A stretch of DNA of 64,000 nt, from assembly GCF_000317435.1 (NCBI RefSeq), contig NC_019751.1, positions 5,084,001 through 5,148,000 of the forward strand, given 5' to 3'. A program made the position numbers and the translations under genes. Source of the stretch: Calothrix sp. PCC 6303. Its GTDB lineage: Bacteria > Cyanobacteriota > Cyanobacteriia > Cyanobacteriales > Nostocaceae. Below are positions 28,648 to 42,788 of the stretch, piece after piece (within the stretch, counting starts at the first letter, position 1; every line of letters begins with the position of its first letter). The notes beneath the pieces are model-generated. The model was not told where the DNA came from. It saw only the letters and a list, made by a program, of their open reading frames with translations, and did not search any database.

Positions 28648-29496
28648 ATGAAAGAGGAACTAATCGAATTGTTAGCCAGAGTAATACAAGTTTTACAAAT
28701 AAACGAAAGTTGGATGACTTGGAACTTATTCCTAGCCTTTATACCTTTAGTTCTAAGCGTGTGGCTGTTTCGCAGTAGACGGGGAAATGGTTGGGCTTGG
28801 TGCCTAGGCTTTTTGGCTCTTTTTGCTTGCTTACCGGAAAATCAAAAATACATTCGCACTCTTTCATACTTTTTAATTTCAGCAGTACTTTCCATCTCAT
28901 TTCTCAAGTTGTTACTATTTTCAACTTTGGTAATTTTACCATTGATGATTTGGATGTTACGAAGTCGTAGCGGAAATAGATTTGCTTGGTGGTTGGGATT
29001 TTTAGCATTTATAGGTTTTTTGCCCAATGCACCCTACTTATTGACTGATGTCATCCATTTAATTGATGATATCCGCACGATAAATTCGGTGTGGATGATT
29101 ACTTTAGTTGTAATTCCCCTTTATATATTGGTAATTTCTGCGGGATTTGAAGCTTACGTAATTTCACTGATTAATCTTGGCTATTATCTAGAACAGCGGG
29201 GGAAAGGTGAATGGGTACTAACAACTGAATTGATTATCCATGCTTTGAGCGCAGTTGGTATTTACTGGGGACGCTTTTTACGTTTCAATACTTGGGATTT
29301 TATTACTCAACCCGATCATTTATTAACTAAGGGTGTGGAGGAATTATTGGGTAAGCAACCTTTGCTAATTATAGCTATCACATTTATAGTTTTGACGAGT
29401 TTGCATTGGTTAGGGAAACGGATAACTTTAAGTGTAATTGAAGAAACCCGTGGCAGGATGATTACGCGATCGCGTAGCGCGAAGACACATTCGTAA
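28648..29496 (+). CDS. DUF1361 family integral membrane protein
   Basis: This 282-residue polytopic protein has about seven hydrophobic segments. FLPNAPYLLTDVIHL and ALSAVGIYWGRFLRFNTWDF are typical of DUF1361, whose function is unknown. The N-terminal third seems duplicated: WNLFLAFIPLVLSVWLFR with RGNGWAWCLGFLALFACLPEN (residues 24-65) resembles LFSTLVILPLMIWMLR with SGNRFAWWLGFLAFIGFLPN (residues 90-126). The first copy is normally the only one. An AAGGAATAATTT ribosome site precedes the ATG. The C-terminus ends inside HIP1-like sequence (ACGCGATCGCGTAGCGCG), so the last ten residues may be a repeat-derived tail. Confidence 0.85.
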   Translation: MKEELIELLARVIQVLQINESWMTWNLFLAFIPLVLSVWLFRSRRGNGWAWCLGFLALFACLPENQKYIRTLSYFLISAVLSISFLKLLLFSTLVILPLMIWMLRSRSGNRFAWWLGFLAFIGFLPNAPYLLTDVIHLIDDIRTINSVWMITLVVIPLYILVISAGFEAYVISLINLGYYLEQRGKGEWVLTTELIIHALSAVGIYWGRFLRFNTWDFITQPDHLLTKGVEELLGKQPLLIIAITFIVLTSLHWLGKRITLSVIEETRGRMITRSRSAKTHS

Positions 29497-29912
29497 TATT
29501 GACTGCACTCTGCCTTAAGTGTCTGTGGTTTAATCTCAAGAGTGCGATCGCTTAGTTTTAATGACCCTAGAAGTATATTCATGTGCAAGAGAAGACGGTA
29601 TGATAGCCCAAAATCCTTGCATCACCCTGACCATAAGTACTAAAGCGTGCTGTTTGTAACTATGTACCGAAAACAGGGACAAAATCCAATCTTAGCAAAG
29701 AACTTTGAACTGATTTTTGAACTGGAGTTTAGACTAAATCAGTCTCAGCAACATTGCGAACTGACAAAAGCCATTCTGGCATCCAAGAAACAGCGCTGGC
29801 GCTATCGCATACAAAAAAATAGAGAGATACCTGGTTAATTAAATTTTCGGGTCAAAAATGAGCGAACGCCCAGAAGTTAGGGAAGGCAAGAGAATAAAAA
29901 GCATAGAAAAGC
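29497..29912. other. Gene-free region between the DUF1361 gene and the rRNA operon end
   Basis: A 63-codon rightward frame (29647-29838) has a plausible helical product but no family resemblance and no ribosome site. I do not call it. No tRNA was found after the 5S gene. Confidence 0.4.
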
Positions 29913-29949
29913 AAAGCCCCCTCCTATGATGTGTATAGGAAGGGGCTTT
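29913..29949 (-). terminator. rRNA operon terminator
   Basis: On the minus strand AAAGCCCCTTCCTAT, a short loop and ATAGGAGGGGGCTTT form a strong 15-bp stem (one G-T pair) followed by GCTTTTCT. It lies 12 bases after the 5S 3' end. Confidence 0.9.
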
Positions 29950-29960
29950 GGAAAAGAATA

Positions 29961-30080
29961 GACCTGGCGCCGAGCTATTTTGGCGGGAGGCAACCCTCCA
30001 ACTATCGTTGCCGCAGTAGCGTTTCACCTCTGAGTTCGGGATGGATTCAGTGTGGTTCCACCACGCCATCAGCACCAGGA
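29961..30080 (-). rRNA. rrf: 5S ribosomal RNA
   Basis: The minus strand reads TCCTGGTGCTGATGGCG at its 5' end, holds the conserved CCGAACTCAGAGGTGAAAC core, and closes with GGCGCCAGGTC pairing back to the start. The length is about 118. It is the last gene of the leftward 16S-23S-5S operon. Ends are accurate to a few bases. Confidence 0.93.
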
Positions 30081-30111
30081 AATCTGTATGGTTTTGTTCC
30101 TGTTTTGGAAA

Positions 30112-30139
30112 AACCATGAAGACTGCATATAGAAGCGAA
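30112..30139 (-). other. 23S processing stem, 3' arm
   Basis: The arm is nearly complementary to 33108-33136 (transcript strand AACCATGAAAACTGCAT upstream of 23S against ATGCAGTCTTCATGGTT downstream). The two flank the 23S gene and would form the RNase III-type processing stem. Confidence 0.75.
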
Positions 30140-30147
30140 TAATTAGT

Positions 30148-33039
<2,892 letters not shown>

Positions 33040-33369
33040 TTTTGTCTGTTTCCGATTTCACTCAATCACACTTGCGCGCTCTCAAGCTTCTCGTACTACC
33101 TACCTTTTTCGCTTCTATTATGCAGTTTTCATGGTTCTTTACTGAGTCATTACTCAGCATTCCGATTCATTAGTTCTTTGTCACTGATGAACTTAGGTGC
33201 TGACTTCAATCTCGGTTAGTTTTTTACCGATACCGTTAATAGCTTGATTAGATTATATGACTTTTTCCTCGAACGACCTAGGAATGACCATCTTCATGTG
33301 AATTCTCTGGCTCTATTCATCCGAAGATTCATTGAACCTCATTCACTTCAAGTTGGGTAGGTCTCCCTA
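33040..33369 (-). other. 16S-23S spacer without tRNA genes
   Basis: This spacer of about 330 bp has no tRNA-Ile or tRNA-Ala. A D1-D1' type helix closes between 33275 and 33363 (GACCTA against TAGGTC). An anti-termination boxA-like element, GAACCATGAAAACTGCAT on the minus strand, lies at 33120-33137 and overlaps the 5' arm of the 23S processing stem (33108-33136). Confidence 0.85.
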
Positions 33370-34857
<1,488 letters not shown>

Positions 34858-35062
34858 GTTCAAAACAAAATCAAATTCGTTTGTTTAGCTCTTCTGAAAT
34901 TCTTTTTCTTCTTTCAAAGCTTCTGAATCTCTCGTCCTCAAGGCTTTGCCTTTTGACTTCTCATTATCTTTTTGACGAGGATTTGTCTTTTCTTTTCAAG
35001 CTATTACTTTTTCTCGGTTCGGTTGGCGCTCGGCAGTTGCGTTTGCCGTTTCGCACCTATCT

Positions 35063-35091
35063 AACTTAGCCTATGCCTATTTCCTTGTCAA
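35063..35091 (-). promoter_or_regulatory. Predicted rRNA operon promoter
   Basis: On the minus strand TTGACA (35086-35091), a 17-base spacer and TAAGTT (35063-35068) give a sigma-70-type promoter about 205 bp before 16S. The -35 element codes the last residues of the upstream GTPase, and the -10 hexamer starts with its TAA stop codon. Confidence 0.7.
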
Positions 35092-36445
35092 CCCCTTTTT
35101 TTACTTTTTTCTCCCAATCCCCTAATTCTTTTGGGATTCTATGTTTGGGAAGCTGAATCAGTATCTCTTCGATGATAGTGCTAACGCCAAATTGCCCCCA
35201 GGTAGAGCCGTTTAGAAGATAGGCTTGGGCAGATTTGCCGATGGAGTAGGTTCCGTAACTGGCAACTCCCCCTTGGGCGATCGCTGTTCCGATAAAACCG
35301 CCTATATTGTTGAAGTTCTCTCCAAATCCGATGGCTGAACTACTTTTTTCCAAACCTATTATTAAAGATGTTCCTACCTCTGTAAGCAGCAAACTACCGG
35401 AACTCAAGAGGATTTTCTGAAGAATTTTTCCAGCTTCGTAGCTTGTAACTGGCAAACCATATAGTTTTGCCAAAGAACGGATCAGCAGCAAATCAGCTAT
35501 TGTTCCTGCCACAATATCAATTACACCAATAGGATTTAAGCTAATTATCAAGGCTTTGTATTTGGCAAACTGCAAAATTAATTTTTCTGCTGCTTCGTTA
35601 TGGTGAGTAATGAGTTTTTGGGCAATTATTGCTTCTACTTGACGCGCTTGTATCAAAGCATTGAGGGCTAATAATGATCTGCCCTCACGATTGAGAATAT
35701 CTAGGACAGCCCGTCGTAGTTCATCAATTTGTGGTAGCGGTGTTTCCCACTCATAATCGACTCGCCCATCAGAATACTCTATTCGCACTTCCATAGGAGC
35801 CGGTTCAGCTGCTACCATGACTACTTGGTCAAGTTTTAATGGTTCGTCTAAAGTATTTTCTGCACTTAATCGTTGTAAATTATTCTGTATAGATATGCGA
35901 TCTGTATCGGGGTATAGGTCAATTTTGTTAAAGACTAAAATTAATGGCTTGTGAGATTTTCGCAGGTCTTTGAGAGCTTGATACTCAGTATTAGTTATGT
36001 CTCCTGAGACGACGAAAAGAATCAAATCTGCTTGATTAGCAACGTCTCGCGCCATTTTATCTCGGTATTCTCCAGCAATTTCGTCTAATCCAGGAGTGTC
36101 AATCAGTTCAACTTCCACTTTATCGCTGGAATGCCAACGGATTGAACGTGGGTACTGTGTAACACCATTTAAGGGTCCTGTTTGTAAGGTCTTTTGCCCA
36201 CATAAAGCGTTTAAAACCGCAGACTTTCCCCTACTCACTAGCCCAAAGGCTGCAATCCTAATTATATTTTGCTCTAATTTTTGAAGTGCAGCGTTAAGGC
36301 TTTCTAGATCAGACTTTATTAAATGTGCTAACTCTGTACTGACATTAACTTGTCCCGGCTTAATGAAATTACCGTACCACGACAACGACTGACGAAGACT
36401 AGCACGGGCGCGGTTAATGTGGGTTTCTTGTAGGTTATTGGACAC
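35066..36445 (-). CDS. GTPase with DUF697-like C-terminal region
   Basis: The 459-residue protein has an Era/dynamin-like G domain: P-loop G68-LVSRGKS75, DTPG at 116-119 and NKID at 173-176. A helical, glycine-rich hydrophobic region at about 290-420 (SLNPIGVIDIVAG) resembles DUF697 and may insert into membrane. Such cyanobacterial GTPases are conserved but their role is unclear; membrane remodelling or ribosome-linked functions have been suggested for relatives. The stop codon is part of the rRNA promoter, so transcription of this gene and of the rRNA operon must overlap. ATG 36445 is the first good start. Confidence 0.85.
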   Translation of the reverse strand: MSNNLQETHINRARASLRQSLSWYGNFIKPGQVNVSTELAHLIKSDLESLNAALQKLEQNIIRIAAFGLVSRGKSAVLNALCGQKTLQTGPLNGVTQYPRSIRWHSSDKVEVELIDTPGLDEIAGEYRDKMARDVANQADLILFVVSGDITNTEYQALKDLRKSHKPLILVFNKIDLYPDTDRISIQNNLQRLSAENTLDEPLKLDQVVMVAAEPAPMEVRIEYSDGRVDYEWETPLPQIDELRRAVLDILNREGRSLLALNALIQARQVEAIIAQKLITHHNEAAEKLILQFAKYKALIISLNPIGVIDIVAGTIADLLLIRSLAKLYGLPVTSYEAGKILQKILLSSGSLLLTEVGTSLIIGLEKSSSAIGFGENFNNIGGFIGTAIAQGGVASYGTYSIGKSAQAYLLNGSTWGQFGVSTIIEEILIQLPKHRIPKELGDWEKKVKKGVDKEIGIG

Positions 36446-36762
36446 TGATCTTAGGAATTGGAGATATTAATGAATATTATATTTATTTTCTGGGACTGAC
36501 TAAGAAAATGTTTTATAAGTCACTAATAAATTTATGTGGGATAAATTTGTATATTGTGGAACTTACGATGGATTATAAAATTAGTATTACGTAATCGAAA
36601 TATTACTAAGGGATTTACAAAAGAAAACTCAGAAATAGACTTTCAAGGGCATTTGCCTAGTTTGCCACTCTCAAATAAATCACATAAATTCGCAGTCATC
36701 ACATAAGTAATAATTAGAATTATGTATATTTAGTTTTATGAATTTATTTTTTTATAATTATT
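36446..36762. other. AT-rich divergent gap
   Basis: I see only AT-rich sequence here, suitable for two divergent promoters. There are no repeats or RNA genes. Confidence 0.4.
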
Positions 36763-37695
36763 ATGAAGAGTATCGTTACTGATCAACAGTTAAGTTATTT
36801 TAGCAGACCAATTATTCAAAAAATTGAGAGTAAAGTTGCAAACTCTTTTCAAGTAGATATTTATGTATTACGTCTTGATGTAATTCATCCTTTTATTAAT
36901 GGGAATAAGTGGTTTAAATTAAAATATAATCTCGCAGAAGCTAAAGACACAAGTTCTACGACAATAGTTACTTTTGGTGGTGCTTATTCAAATCATATTT
37001 ATGCGACAGCCGCAGCCGGGAATTTGTTTGGATTTAAAACCATTGGCATAATTAGAGGTGAAGAAAATAAACCTTTGAATCAGACACTCAGCTTTGCTGT
37101 AAAAAAAGGCATGGATTTAATATATTTGGATAGACAAGCTTATAAACAAAAGTCTACAGAATTAATACAAGAAAATTTAAAAAAATCTTTTGAAGATGCA
37201 TTTTTTATTCCTGAAGGTGGATGTAATTTAAATGGGGTTAGAGGCTGTACGGAAATCATCGACTCTGATATGGATTTTGATGTTGTTTGTTTAGCTTGTG
37301 GGACTGCTACAACTCTTACAGGTATTGCTCTTTCACTAGGGAAAAGTCAGCGTGTAATTGGTTTTCCTGTGCTCAAAAATGGAGGTTTTTTAAAGTTAGA
37401 AATTGAAAAGCTCATGCAATTATATTTACAAGGGCAAAAGACTTTACCTGGGCATATTGAATTGATGTCTGATTATCATTTTGGTGGCTATGGGAAAGTC
37501 AATCAAAATTTAGTCAATTTTAAGCAGGAATTTGAACAAATACATAACATTCCCCTTGATTATATTTATACAGCTAAAATGTTTTATGGAGTTATAGATT
37601 TAATTAAAAAAGGGTATTTTAGTAGATGTCGTTTACTTTTAGTACATACTGGTGGTTTACAGGGAAATTTAGGTATTGAGAATAAGTTAAAATAG
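36763..37695 (+). CDS. PLP-dependent ACC deaminase/D-cysteine desulfhydrase-like enzyme
   Basis: The 310-residue fold-type II PLP enzyme has NGNKWFKLKYN (residues 46-56, with K49 the likely Schiff-base lysine) and the phosphate or carboxylate-binding FGGAYSNHIYATA (71-83). A glycine loop ACGTATTLTG (about 178-187) and the C-terminal HTGGLQGN follow. Family members deaminate 1-aminocyclopropane-1-carboxylate or desulfurate D-cysteine; sequence alone does not separate them. The gene is markedly AT-rich and Lys/Asn-rich. The HAD gene 250 bp downstream has the same character. Both may have been acquired together. Confidence 0.88.
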   Translation: MKSIVTDQQLSYFSRPIIQKIESKVANSFQVDIYVLRLDVIHPFINGNKWFKLKYNLAEAKDTSSTTIVTFGGAYSNHIYATAAAGNLFGFKTIGIIRGEENKPLNQTLSFAVKKGMDLIYLDRQAYKQKSTELIQENLKKSFEDAFFIPEGGCNLNGVRGCTEIIDSDMDFDVVCLACGTATTLTGIALSLGKSQRVIGFPVLKNGGFLKLEIEKLMQLYLQGQKTLPGHIELMSDYHFGGYGKVNQNLVNFKQEFEQIHNIPLDYIYTAKMFYGVIDLIKKGYFSRCRLLLVHTGGLQGNLGIENKLK

Positions 37696-37944
37696 TTTGA
37701 TTAAAGGAAGTTGATAAATAGTTGAAGTTATTGACTAACTTTACGAGGATTTATCAAGATTTTAATGAATGACAATTGTGTTTGATAATGTAGTTTACTA
37801 TTATGGTAAGACATCAGGTTAACTAATGTCTCAGAGCCTATTTTTTAGTACAGGCTAATAGTACAATGGCTTTGAGAAAAATTTTCCAGATCGCTCTCAA
37901 CGTTTATTAAAGCTTGAAATTATTTTAACTAAAGGTTCCTACTC

Positions 37945-38739
37945 ATGGTATTTGAAATTCCAACAATTCTTGCATCTGATTTTGATGGTGTGATTTGTGA
38001 TGGCATGGTTGAGTATTTTGAGGTAGCATGGAGAACCTATTGTCAAATTTGGATACCTGATAAAAAGATTCCATCTGATGATTTAGCATCAGGTTTTTAT
38101 AGTCTTAGACCTGTAATTGAGACGGGTTGGGAAATGCCAGTATTAATTAAGGCATTAACGGAAAAACTATCAGAGGAGGTAATACTTAAAGATTGGGTAA
38201 ATATTACACAAAGGATTTTAAGAGAAAATGATCTTAATTCTCAAGATTTGGCGGTGAAGTTGGATGGTATTCGTGATGAGTGGATTAAACATGATTTAGA
38301 AGACTGGATGAGTTTACACAGATTTTACCCAGGTGTGGTTGAAAAAATTCAGGATATGATTTCAAGTAATATAAAATTATATATAGTTACAACTAAGGAA
38401 GGACGATTTGCACATAAATTGTTAGAGAAAGAAGGAATTAATATTCCTCGTGAATGTATTTTTGGGAAGGAATTGAAACGTCCTAAATCTCAAATATTAC
38501 GAGAAATTCAAAATAATGGAGAGCAGACAGATAAGAATATTTGGTTTATTGAAGATAGATTAAAAACTTTGCAGTCAGTGAAAGCTCAACCTGATTTAAG
38601 TGATGTTAAATTGTTTTTAGCAGATTGGGGATATAATACGCCATCAGACAGACTGGTAGCTCATAATGATAGTGAGATTAACTTGCTTTCTCTTGGTAAT
38701 TATGCCAAGGACTTCTCTAAGTGGATTGAGATAGTGTAG
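37945..38739 (+). CDS. HAD-superfamily hydrolase
   Basis: The 264-residue protein carries HAD motif I at D12-F-D14-G-V in ASDFDGVICDG, motif II in YIVTTKEG, a lysine in GKELKRPKS and motif IV in IWFIEDRLKTL. The cap is helical and inserted after motif I (about residues 20-115). Likely a small-molecule phosphatase; the substrate is unknown. It is alone or in a loose pair with the PLP enzyme upstream. Start ATG 37945 follows an AAAGG-like site 13 bases upstream. Confidence 0.85.
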   Translation: MVFEIPTILASDFDGVICDGMVEYFEVAWRTYCQIWIPDKKIPSDDLASGFYSLRPVIETGWEMPVLIKALTEKLSEEVILKDWVNITQRILRENDLNSQDLAVKLDGIRDEWIKHDLEDWMSLHRFYPGVVEKIQDMISSNIKLYIVTTKEGRFAHKLLEKEGINIPRECIFGKELKRPKSQILREIQNNGEQTDKNIWFIEDRLKTLQSVKAQPDLSDVKLFLADWGYNTPSDRLVAHNDSEINLLSLGNYAKDFSKWIEIV

Positions 38740-38745
38740 TGAGAA

Positions 38746-38777
38746 ATGGTACCCTTCGGCTTCGCTCAGGGTACCAT
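38746..38777. terminator. Palindrome between convergent genes
   Basis: ATGGTACCCT and AGGGTACCAT form perfect 10-bp arms around a 12-base loop, 7 bases after the HAD stop and 74 before the ftsH stop. It could end both transcripts. No T-run follows directly, and it may be a mobile palindromic repeat. Confidence 0.5.
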
Positions 38778-38850
38778 GCATATTAGATTTTGGCAGTTAT
38801 GTGAAGAACTTACGTTGTGCAAGCTTCGCATGTAAAATCAAATCAATAAT

Positions 38851-40785
38851 TTAATTCAACAGGGTTTGCATCAAGGGTTGTTCATCGGAGATTTTGCCGC
38901 TGCGTAACCATTCTGGAAATTCTGTGGGTGAAACTGCTTGATTTAGCTTACCCCGCAGTTCTTCACCTTCAAGTACTTCCCGATTCAACAGTTCTTGTGC
39001 GGTTGTTTCCAAAAGGTCGCGGTTTTGTTGGAGAATAGTCAAGGCGATATGATGGGCATTATCAACTAATTTTTTAACTTCGTAGTCGATTTGTTCAGCA
39101 ACTTTGGGACTAATTGAACGACGGGGATTTCCATAACCTTCAATGAATTGCTGTTGACTCTTTTCAAATGCGACGGGACCAAGTTCGTCACTCATACCGT
39201 AAAGTGTGACATAACGCTCTGCTAAATCGGTTGCTTTTTGAATGTCATCGCTAGCACCAGTAGAGACTTTACCAAAGATGACTTCTTCTGCTGAACGTCC
39301 ACCTAAAAGTGTGGCAATACGTCCGCGAATTTCATCTTCAACCATTAAGAAGCGATCTTCCTCTGGCATTTGTAGTGTATAACCTAATGCACCGACACCA
39401 CGAGGCACGATAGATATTTTCTCAACCTTTCCGGCTCCCGGCATCAAAGTACCGATGATAGCATGACCAACTTCATGGTAAGCAACGGTTTTCTTTTCAA
39501 CTTCATTGAGAACACGCGATCGCTTTTCTAAACCAGCTACTACTCTTTCGATGGCTTCGTTAAAGTCTGCCATTTTCACAGTATCACTGTTTTTCCTAGC
39601 TGCTAACAAAGCTGCTTCGTTAACTAAGTTGGCTAAGTCTGCACCTGCAAAACCGGGAGTTCTAGCGGCAATTGTAGTTAAGTCAACATCAGTATCTAAT
39701 TTGACTGCACGAGCATGAACTCTCAGTATGGCATCACGTCCAATTTTGTCAGGACGATCCACAACCACTTGTCTATCAAAGCGTCCAGGACGACGTAGGG
39801 CGGGATCTAGAACTTCAGGACGGTTGGTTGCTGCGATAATAATTACACCGGTGTTGGCATCAAAACCATCCATTTCTGTGAGTAATTGATTCAGGGTTTG
39901 TTCCCGTTCATCATTACCACCACTGAAACCACTGTTACCACCCCGCGATTTACCGAGTGCGTCTAACTCATCAATGAAGACGATACAGGGTGCTTGCTGT
40001 TTTGCTTGTTCAAACAAATCACGAACTCTCGCAGCACCAACACCAACGAACAACTCAATAAACTCAGAACCTGAGATACTAAAGAATGGGACTCCAGCTT
40101 CACCTGCGATCGCTTTTGCTAACAAAGTCTTACCAGTTCCAGGAGGTCCTACTAATAAAGCACCTTTAGGAATTTTCGCACCAAGACGGGTATATTTATC
40201 AGCGTTTTTGAGGAAGTCTACAACTTCTTCTAACTCAACTTTAGCTTCATCTACACCTGCAACGTCGGTGAATTTCACACCAGTGCTACCTTCTGAATAG
40301 ATTCTAGCTTTACTTTTGCCTACTGTTAACGCAGCAGGACCCCCACCTTGACGACTAATAAATCCCCAAATTCCAAAGAAAATTAATGGAGGTATTACCC
40401 AACTCAACAAAGTACCAATCCAACCATTTTGACTTGGAGGTGGTGCAGCAAATTCCACTTTGTTGTCGCGGAGAATTTTAGGTAAATCTAAGTCGATAGC
40501 GACGGGTGTAGTTTGGAAAACCTGTTGACTATCTTGCCCATCTTCAGTTTTAATCGGCATTGAGTACTGAATGCGATCGCTTCCCACAATTGCCTTATCT
40601 ACTTTACCTGCTTGCACTTGGCTAATAAAGTCGCTGTAGGGAACCTGTGGTAATTTTGGACCTGAAAAACTGGGGATAACTAAATTCAGAACTAATAATA
40701 TTGATAGTAAAATTAGTAAACTGCCACCAAATTGTCTGATTTTTGGCGACTTCATTGGCTTTTTGTTATTAGTTTCAACTGGCAC
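38851..40785 (-). CDS. ftsH: ATP-dependent zinc metalloprotease FtsH
   Basis: The 644-residue membrane AAA+ protease has two N-terminal membrane helices (about residues 20-38 and 122-143) enclosing a periplasmic or lumenal domain. Walker A GPPGTGKT lies at 213-220, Walker [10 protein letters not shown] follows, and the zinc motif HEVGHA is near residue 437. FtsH hexamers degrade damaged thylakoid and plasma membrane proteins, including photodamaged D1. Cyanobacteria keep four paralogues; I cannot assign the number. It is full length, with ATG 40785. Confidence 0.96.
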   Translation of the reverse strand: MPVETNNKKPMKSPKIRQFGGSLLILLSILLVLNLVIPSFSGPKLPQVPYSDFISQVQAGKVDKAIVGSDRIQYSMPIKTEDGQDSQQVFQTTPVAIDLDLPKILRDNKVEFAAPPPSQNGWIGTLLSWVIPPLIFFGIWGFISRQGGGPAALTVGKSKARIYSEGSTGVKFTDVAGVDEAKVELEEVVDFLKNADKYTRLGAKIPKGALLVGPPGTGKTLLAKAIAGEAGVPFFSISGSEFIELFVGVGAARVRDLFEQAKQQAPCIVFIDELDALGKSRGGNSGFSGGNDEREQTLNQLLTEMDGFDANTGVIIIAATNRPEVLDPALRRPGRFDRQVVVDRPDKIGRDAILRVHARAVKLDTDVDLTTIAARTPGFAGADLANLVNEAALLAARKNSDTVKMADFNEAIERVVAGLEKRSRVLNEVEKKTVAYHEVGHAIIGTLMPGAGKVEKISIVPRGVGALGYTLQMPEEDRFLMVEDEIRGRIATLLGGRSAEEVIFGKVSTGASDDIQKATDLAERYVTLYGMSDELGPVAFEKSQQQFIEGYGNPRRSISPKVAEQIDYEVKKLVDNAHHIALTILQQNRDLLETTAQELLNREVLEGEELRGKLNQAVSPTEFPEWLRSGKISDEQPLMQTLLN

Positions 40786-40942
40786 TTATATATCCTCGCT
40801 GTTAGTTGTGTTAGTTGCTAGAACTTCACAATGTAAACGTTTGTAAACTTGTTCTCATTGTAGGGATTCTTTGTTAGGAGGGTTTTCGTACCTACCCCAC
40901 ACCCGATATGCGTATAGCCGTACTTTTAGCGAATTTAATTTT

Positions 40943-41128
40943 ATGAACGGTCAAACTGGATTAGTTTTAAAAGTAATTTTACTCTCTGCGGTATTGTCAT
41001 TGTTGATAAAATATGGTACAGAAGATTTTGTGATTCCGGGAACTGCTAGTAATGCTTTAATTTTAGTTTTATTACCAACGATAGTTGTGGCGAGTTTGTT
41101 GGGTTTAAGGTTTCTAATAGACAAGTGA
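40943..41128 (+). CDS. Small two-helix membrane protein, conserved in type
   Basis: The 61-residue protein MNGQTGLVLKVILLSAVLSL has two hydrophobic helices (about 6-22 and 36-57) joined by a short loop, KYGTEDFVIPGTAS, and ends in a charged RFLIDK. No family name is recognised. I start at ATG 40943 because the upstream in-frame extension from 40871 reads through a region with no protein character. It is divergent from ftsH with 157 bp between them. Confidence 0.65.
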   Translation: MNGQTGLVLKVILLSAVLSLLIKYGTEDFVIPGTASNALILVLLPTIVVASLLGLRFLIDK

Positions 41129-41159
41129 TGTAGAATTTGAAATTTAAAAAATTGAAAAT

Positions 41160-41184
41160 AAAGACGTTCCACCGGAACGTCTCT
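41160..41184. terminator. Bidirectional hairpin between convergent genes
   Basis: AGACGTTCC and GGAACGTCT form a 9-bp stem with a tiny loop, between the small membrane protein gene and the leftward comB-like gene. It belongs to the AGACG hairpin family. Confidence 0.65.
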
Positions 41185-41213
41185 AACTGTGGGATTTTGA
41201 AGGAAACCGCTAA

Positions 41214-41948
41214 TTAAAATTTCTTCAGAACACCAGGCTCTGTCTGAATTGGCAAGACATCTAAAGTATCAAGTTGTGAACAATATTTTAAATCCTCATG
41301 GCAATCTAGGCGTAACAACCGTTGTCCATGACTAGCATGATGTAAAAGTCCGAGGATATCATTTTGCCATTGTTGGTAAAGCGCGATCGCACTAATCATT
41401 TCATCGTTACCAGCTAGCTTAACTAGAGGTTGGTCTAATTGCTGAGAAATACCATGTGCGATCGCACCAGCACAAGCGGTATCTTCCAAAGAATAACTTC
41501 CTTCCCAACCAGAACCCACAATCCACACTGTTTCTGGTTTAGTTTTTAACACATAATTAACAACAGCGGCACGGTTGACAAATGCGCCAGTTAAAACACT
41601 ATTTGCGGCTTGAATACATTGTAAAGTTCGAGTTCCATTAGTTGTACTAATAAACAAGCGTTTTCCCCCTACCAATTCCGAACTGCAATCTAGGGGAGAA
41701 TTACCCAAATCAAAACCAGGAACCCTTGCCCCACCACGTTCCCCAGCCCGCAATCGTTTATCACCAGCCCAACTTTCGCTAACTTGCATCAACTGTTCCA
41801 AATCGCTGAAAACCTGCACAGCTTCGCCCCCAGCAGCTAAAACCGTCGCCATTGTACTAGTTGCCCGTAAGACATCAACTGCGATCGCACAATCAGGTGT
41901 TTGATTGCTAGGAGTAAGTTCCGGGGTATGAAAAACAAATAGTTTCAC
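41214..41948 (-). CDS. comB: 2-phosphosulfolactate phosphatase (ComB) family protein
   Basis: The 244-residue protein shows ComB-family motifs: [10 protein letters not shown] (residues 23-32), [18 protein letters not shown] (about 67-84) and STTNGTRTL (about 101-109). In methanogens ComB removes phosphate from 2-phosphosulfolactate in coenzyme M synthesis. Cyanobacteria lack coenzyme M, so the true substrate here is unknown, although sulfolactate production is possible. It is transcribed alone. The ATG 41948 start gives [11 protein letters not shown]. Confidence 0.85.
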   Translation of the reverse strand: MKLFVFHTPELTPSNQTPDCAIAVDVLRATSTMATVLAAGGEAVQVFSDLEQLMQVSESWAGDKRLRAGERGGARVPGFDLGNSPLDCSSELVGGKRLFISTTNGTRTLQCIQAANSVLTGAFVNRAAVVNYVLKTKPETVWIVGSGWEGSYSLEDTACAGAIAHGISQQLDQPLVKLAGNDEMISAIALYQQWQNDILGLLHHASHGQRLLRLDCHEDLKYCSQLDTLDVLPIQTEPGVLKKF

Positions 41949-42365
41949 GTTTTGAATACACTAAATTTAATAGTCGAATTACATTCTACCCGTGTTGATG
42001 TGACCAACCGAGATCAATTTTCCAATGAAATTAATATGCTTGATATATAGCTTCACTGCCCATGATTTGTTAGATTGTGAGCAAAGTAACTTATCAAAGG
42101 GATTATCAAGCTGTAATCTCAGAGAAGGACAGACTTATATCTATGTTTAGCATTGGTAATTAGAATGATATTTACAGCCCTCAGTTAAACAAATATTTTA
42201 AGAAATAATATTTTCAAATACCTGAGATAGTAATCTCTGATTGGGAATAACGCTGAAGATGTATTCTAGATCTGAGACACAAAATTTTAGAGTAGTTTTT
42301 GGCTACCAATGCCTAACTAGATAATATGCATTCGTCCAGCACAAAAACCAAAATACAAAATACCT
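41949..42365. other. Gene-free divergent gap
   Basis: This is AT-rich sequence upstream of the blaI-like gene and the comB-like gene. I saw no clear palindromic operator of the BlaI TACA-n-TGTA form. Confidence 0.35.
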
Positions 42366-42788
42366 ATGGCACCTTTACCCGAATATCGCCCTAAGCAGTT
42401 ATCACTAGGTCCTTTAGAAGCAGAAATTTTGAATATAGTTTGGGAACTGGGTTCGGTGACAGTTAAAGACGTACACGATCGCATTTTGGCAGATCCTAAC
42501 CGAGAGTTAGCTTATACTTCTGTAACTACCGTATTGCGTCGTCTCACAGATAAAGGTTGGCTAGCTTGCGATAAAAAAGGACGCGCTTTCTACTGGCGAA
42601 CCATGTTAACCAAGCAACAAGCAGATATAATTAGGGCGCACGAACAGTTACAAAGATTTTTAGCGGTGGGTAATCCGGATGTGATTGCCGCCTTTGCTGA
42701 TAGCCTTGATGAATCAGCAAGTGATCAAATTCAGGCAATTGCTAATCGGATTCAAGCAGCACGTCAAGCCAGGGAGGAAAAACAATAA
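42366..42788 (+). CDS. BlaI/MecI/CopY-family transcriptional repressor
   Basis: The 140-residue protein has the winged-helix N-terminus (LGPLEAEILNIVWELGSVTVKDV, residues 16-38, and TSVTTVLRRLTDKGWL, 51-66), then the dimerisation tail (TKQQADIIRAHEQLQRFL). BlaI proteins repress peptidase-linked operons and are inactivated by cleavage. The stop TAA shares its last base with the ATG of the M56 peptidase gene, the classic blaI-blaR1-like pair. The ligand is unknown, and beta-lactam sensing is not implied. Confidence 0.93.
   Translation: MAPLPEYRPKQLSLGPLEAEILNIVWELGSVTVKDVHDRILADPNRELAYTSVTTVLRRLTDKGWLACDKKGRAFYWRTMLTKQQADIIRAHEQLQRFLAVGNPDVIAAFADSLDESASDQIQAIANRIQAARQAREEKQ

Noticed and set aside
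29647-29838. 63-codon ORF near the rRNA operon end
   Set aside because: No ribosome site, no recognisable product; start codon arbitrary.
33040-33369. tRNA-Ile or tRNA-Ala in the ITS
   Set aside because: No acceptor stem, anticodon arm or GTTCRAATC T-arm can be found.
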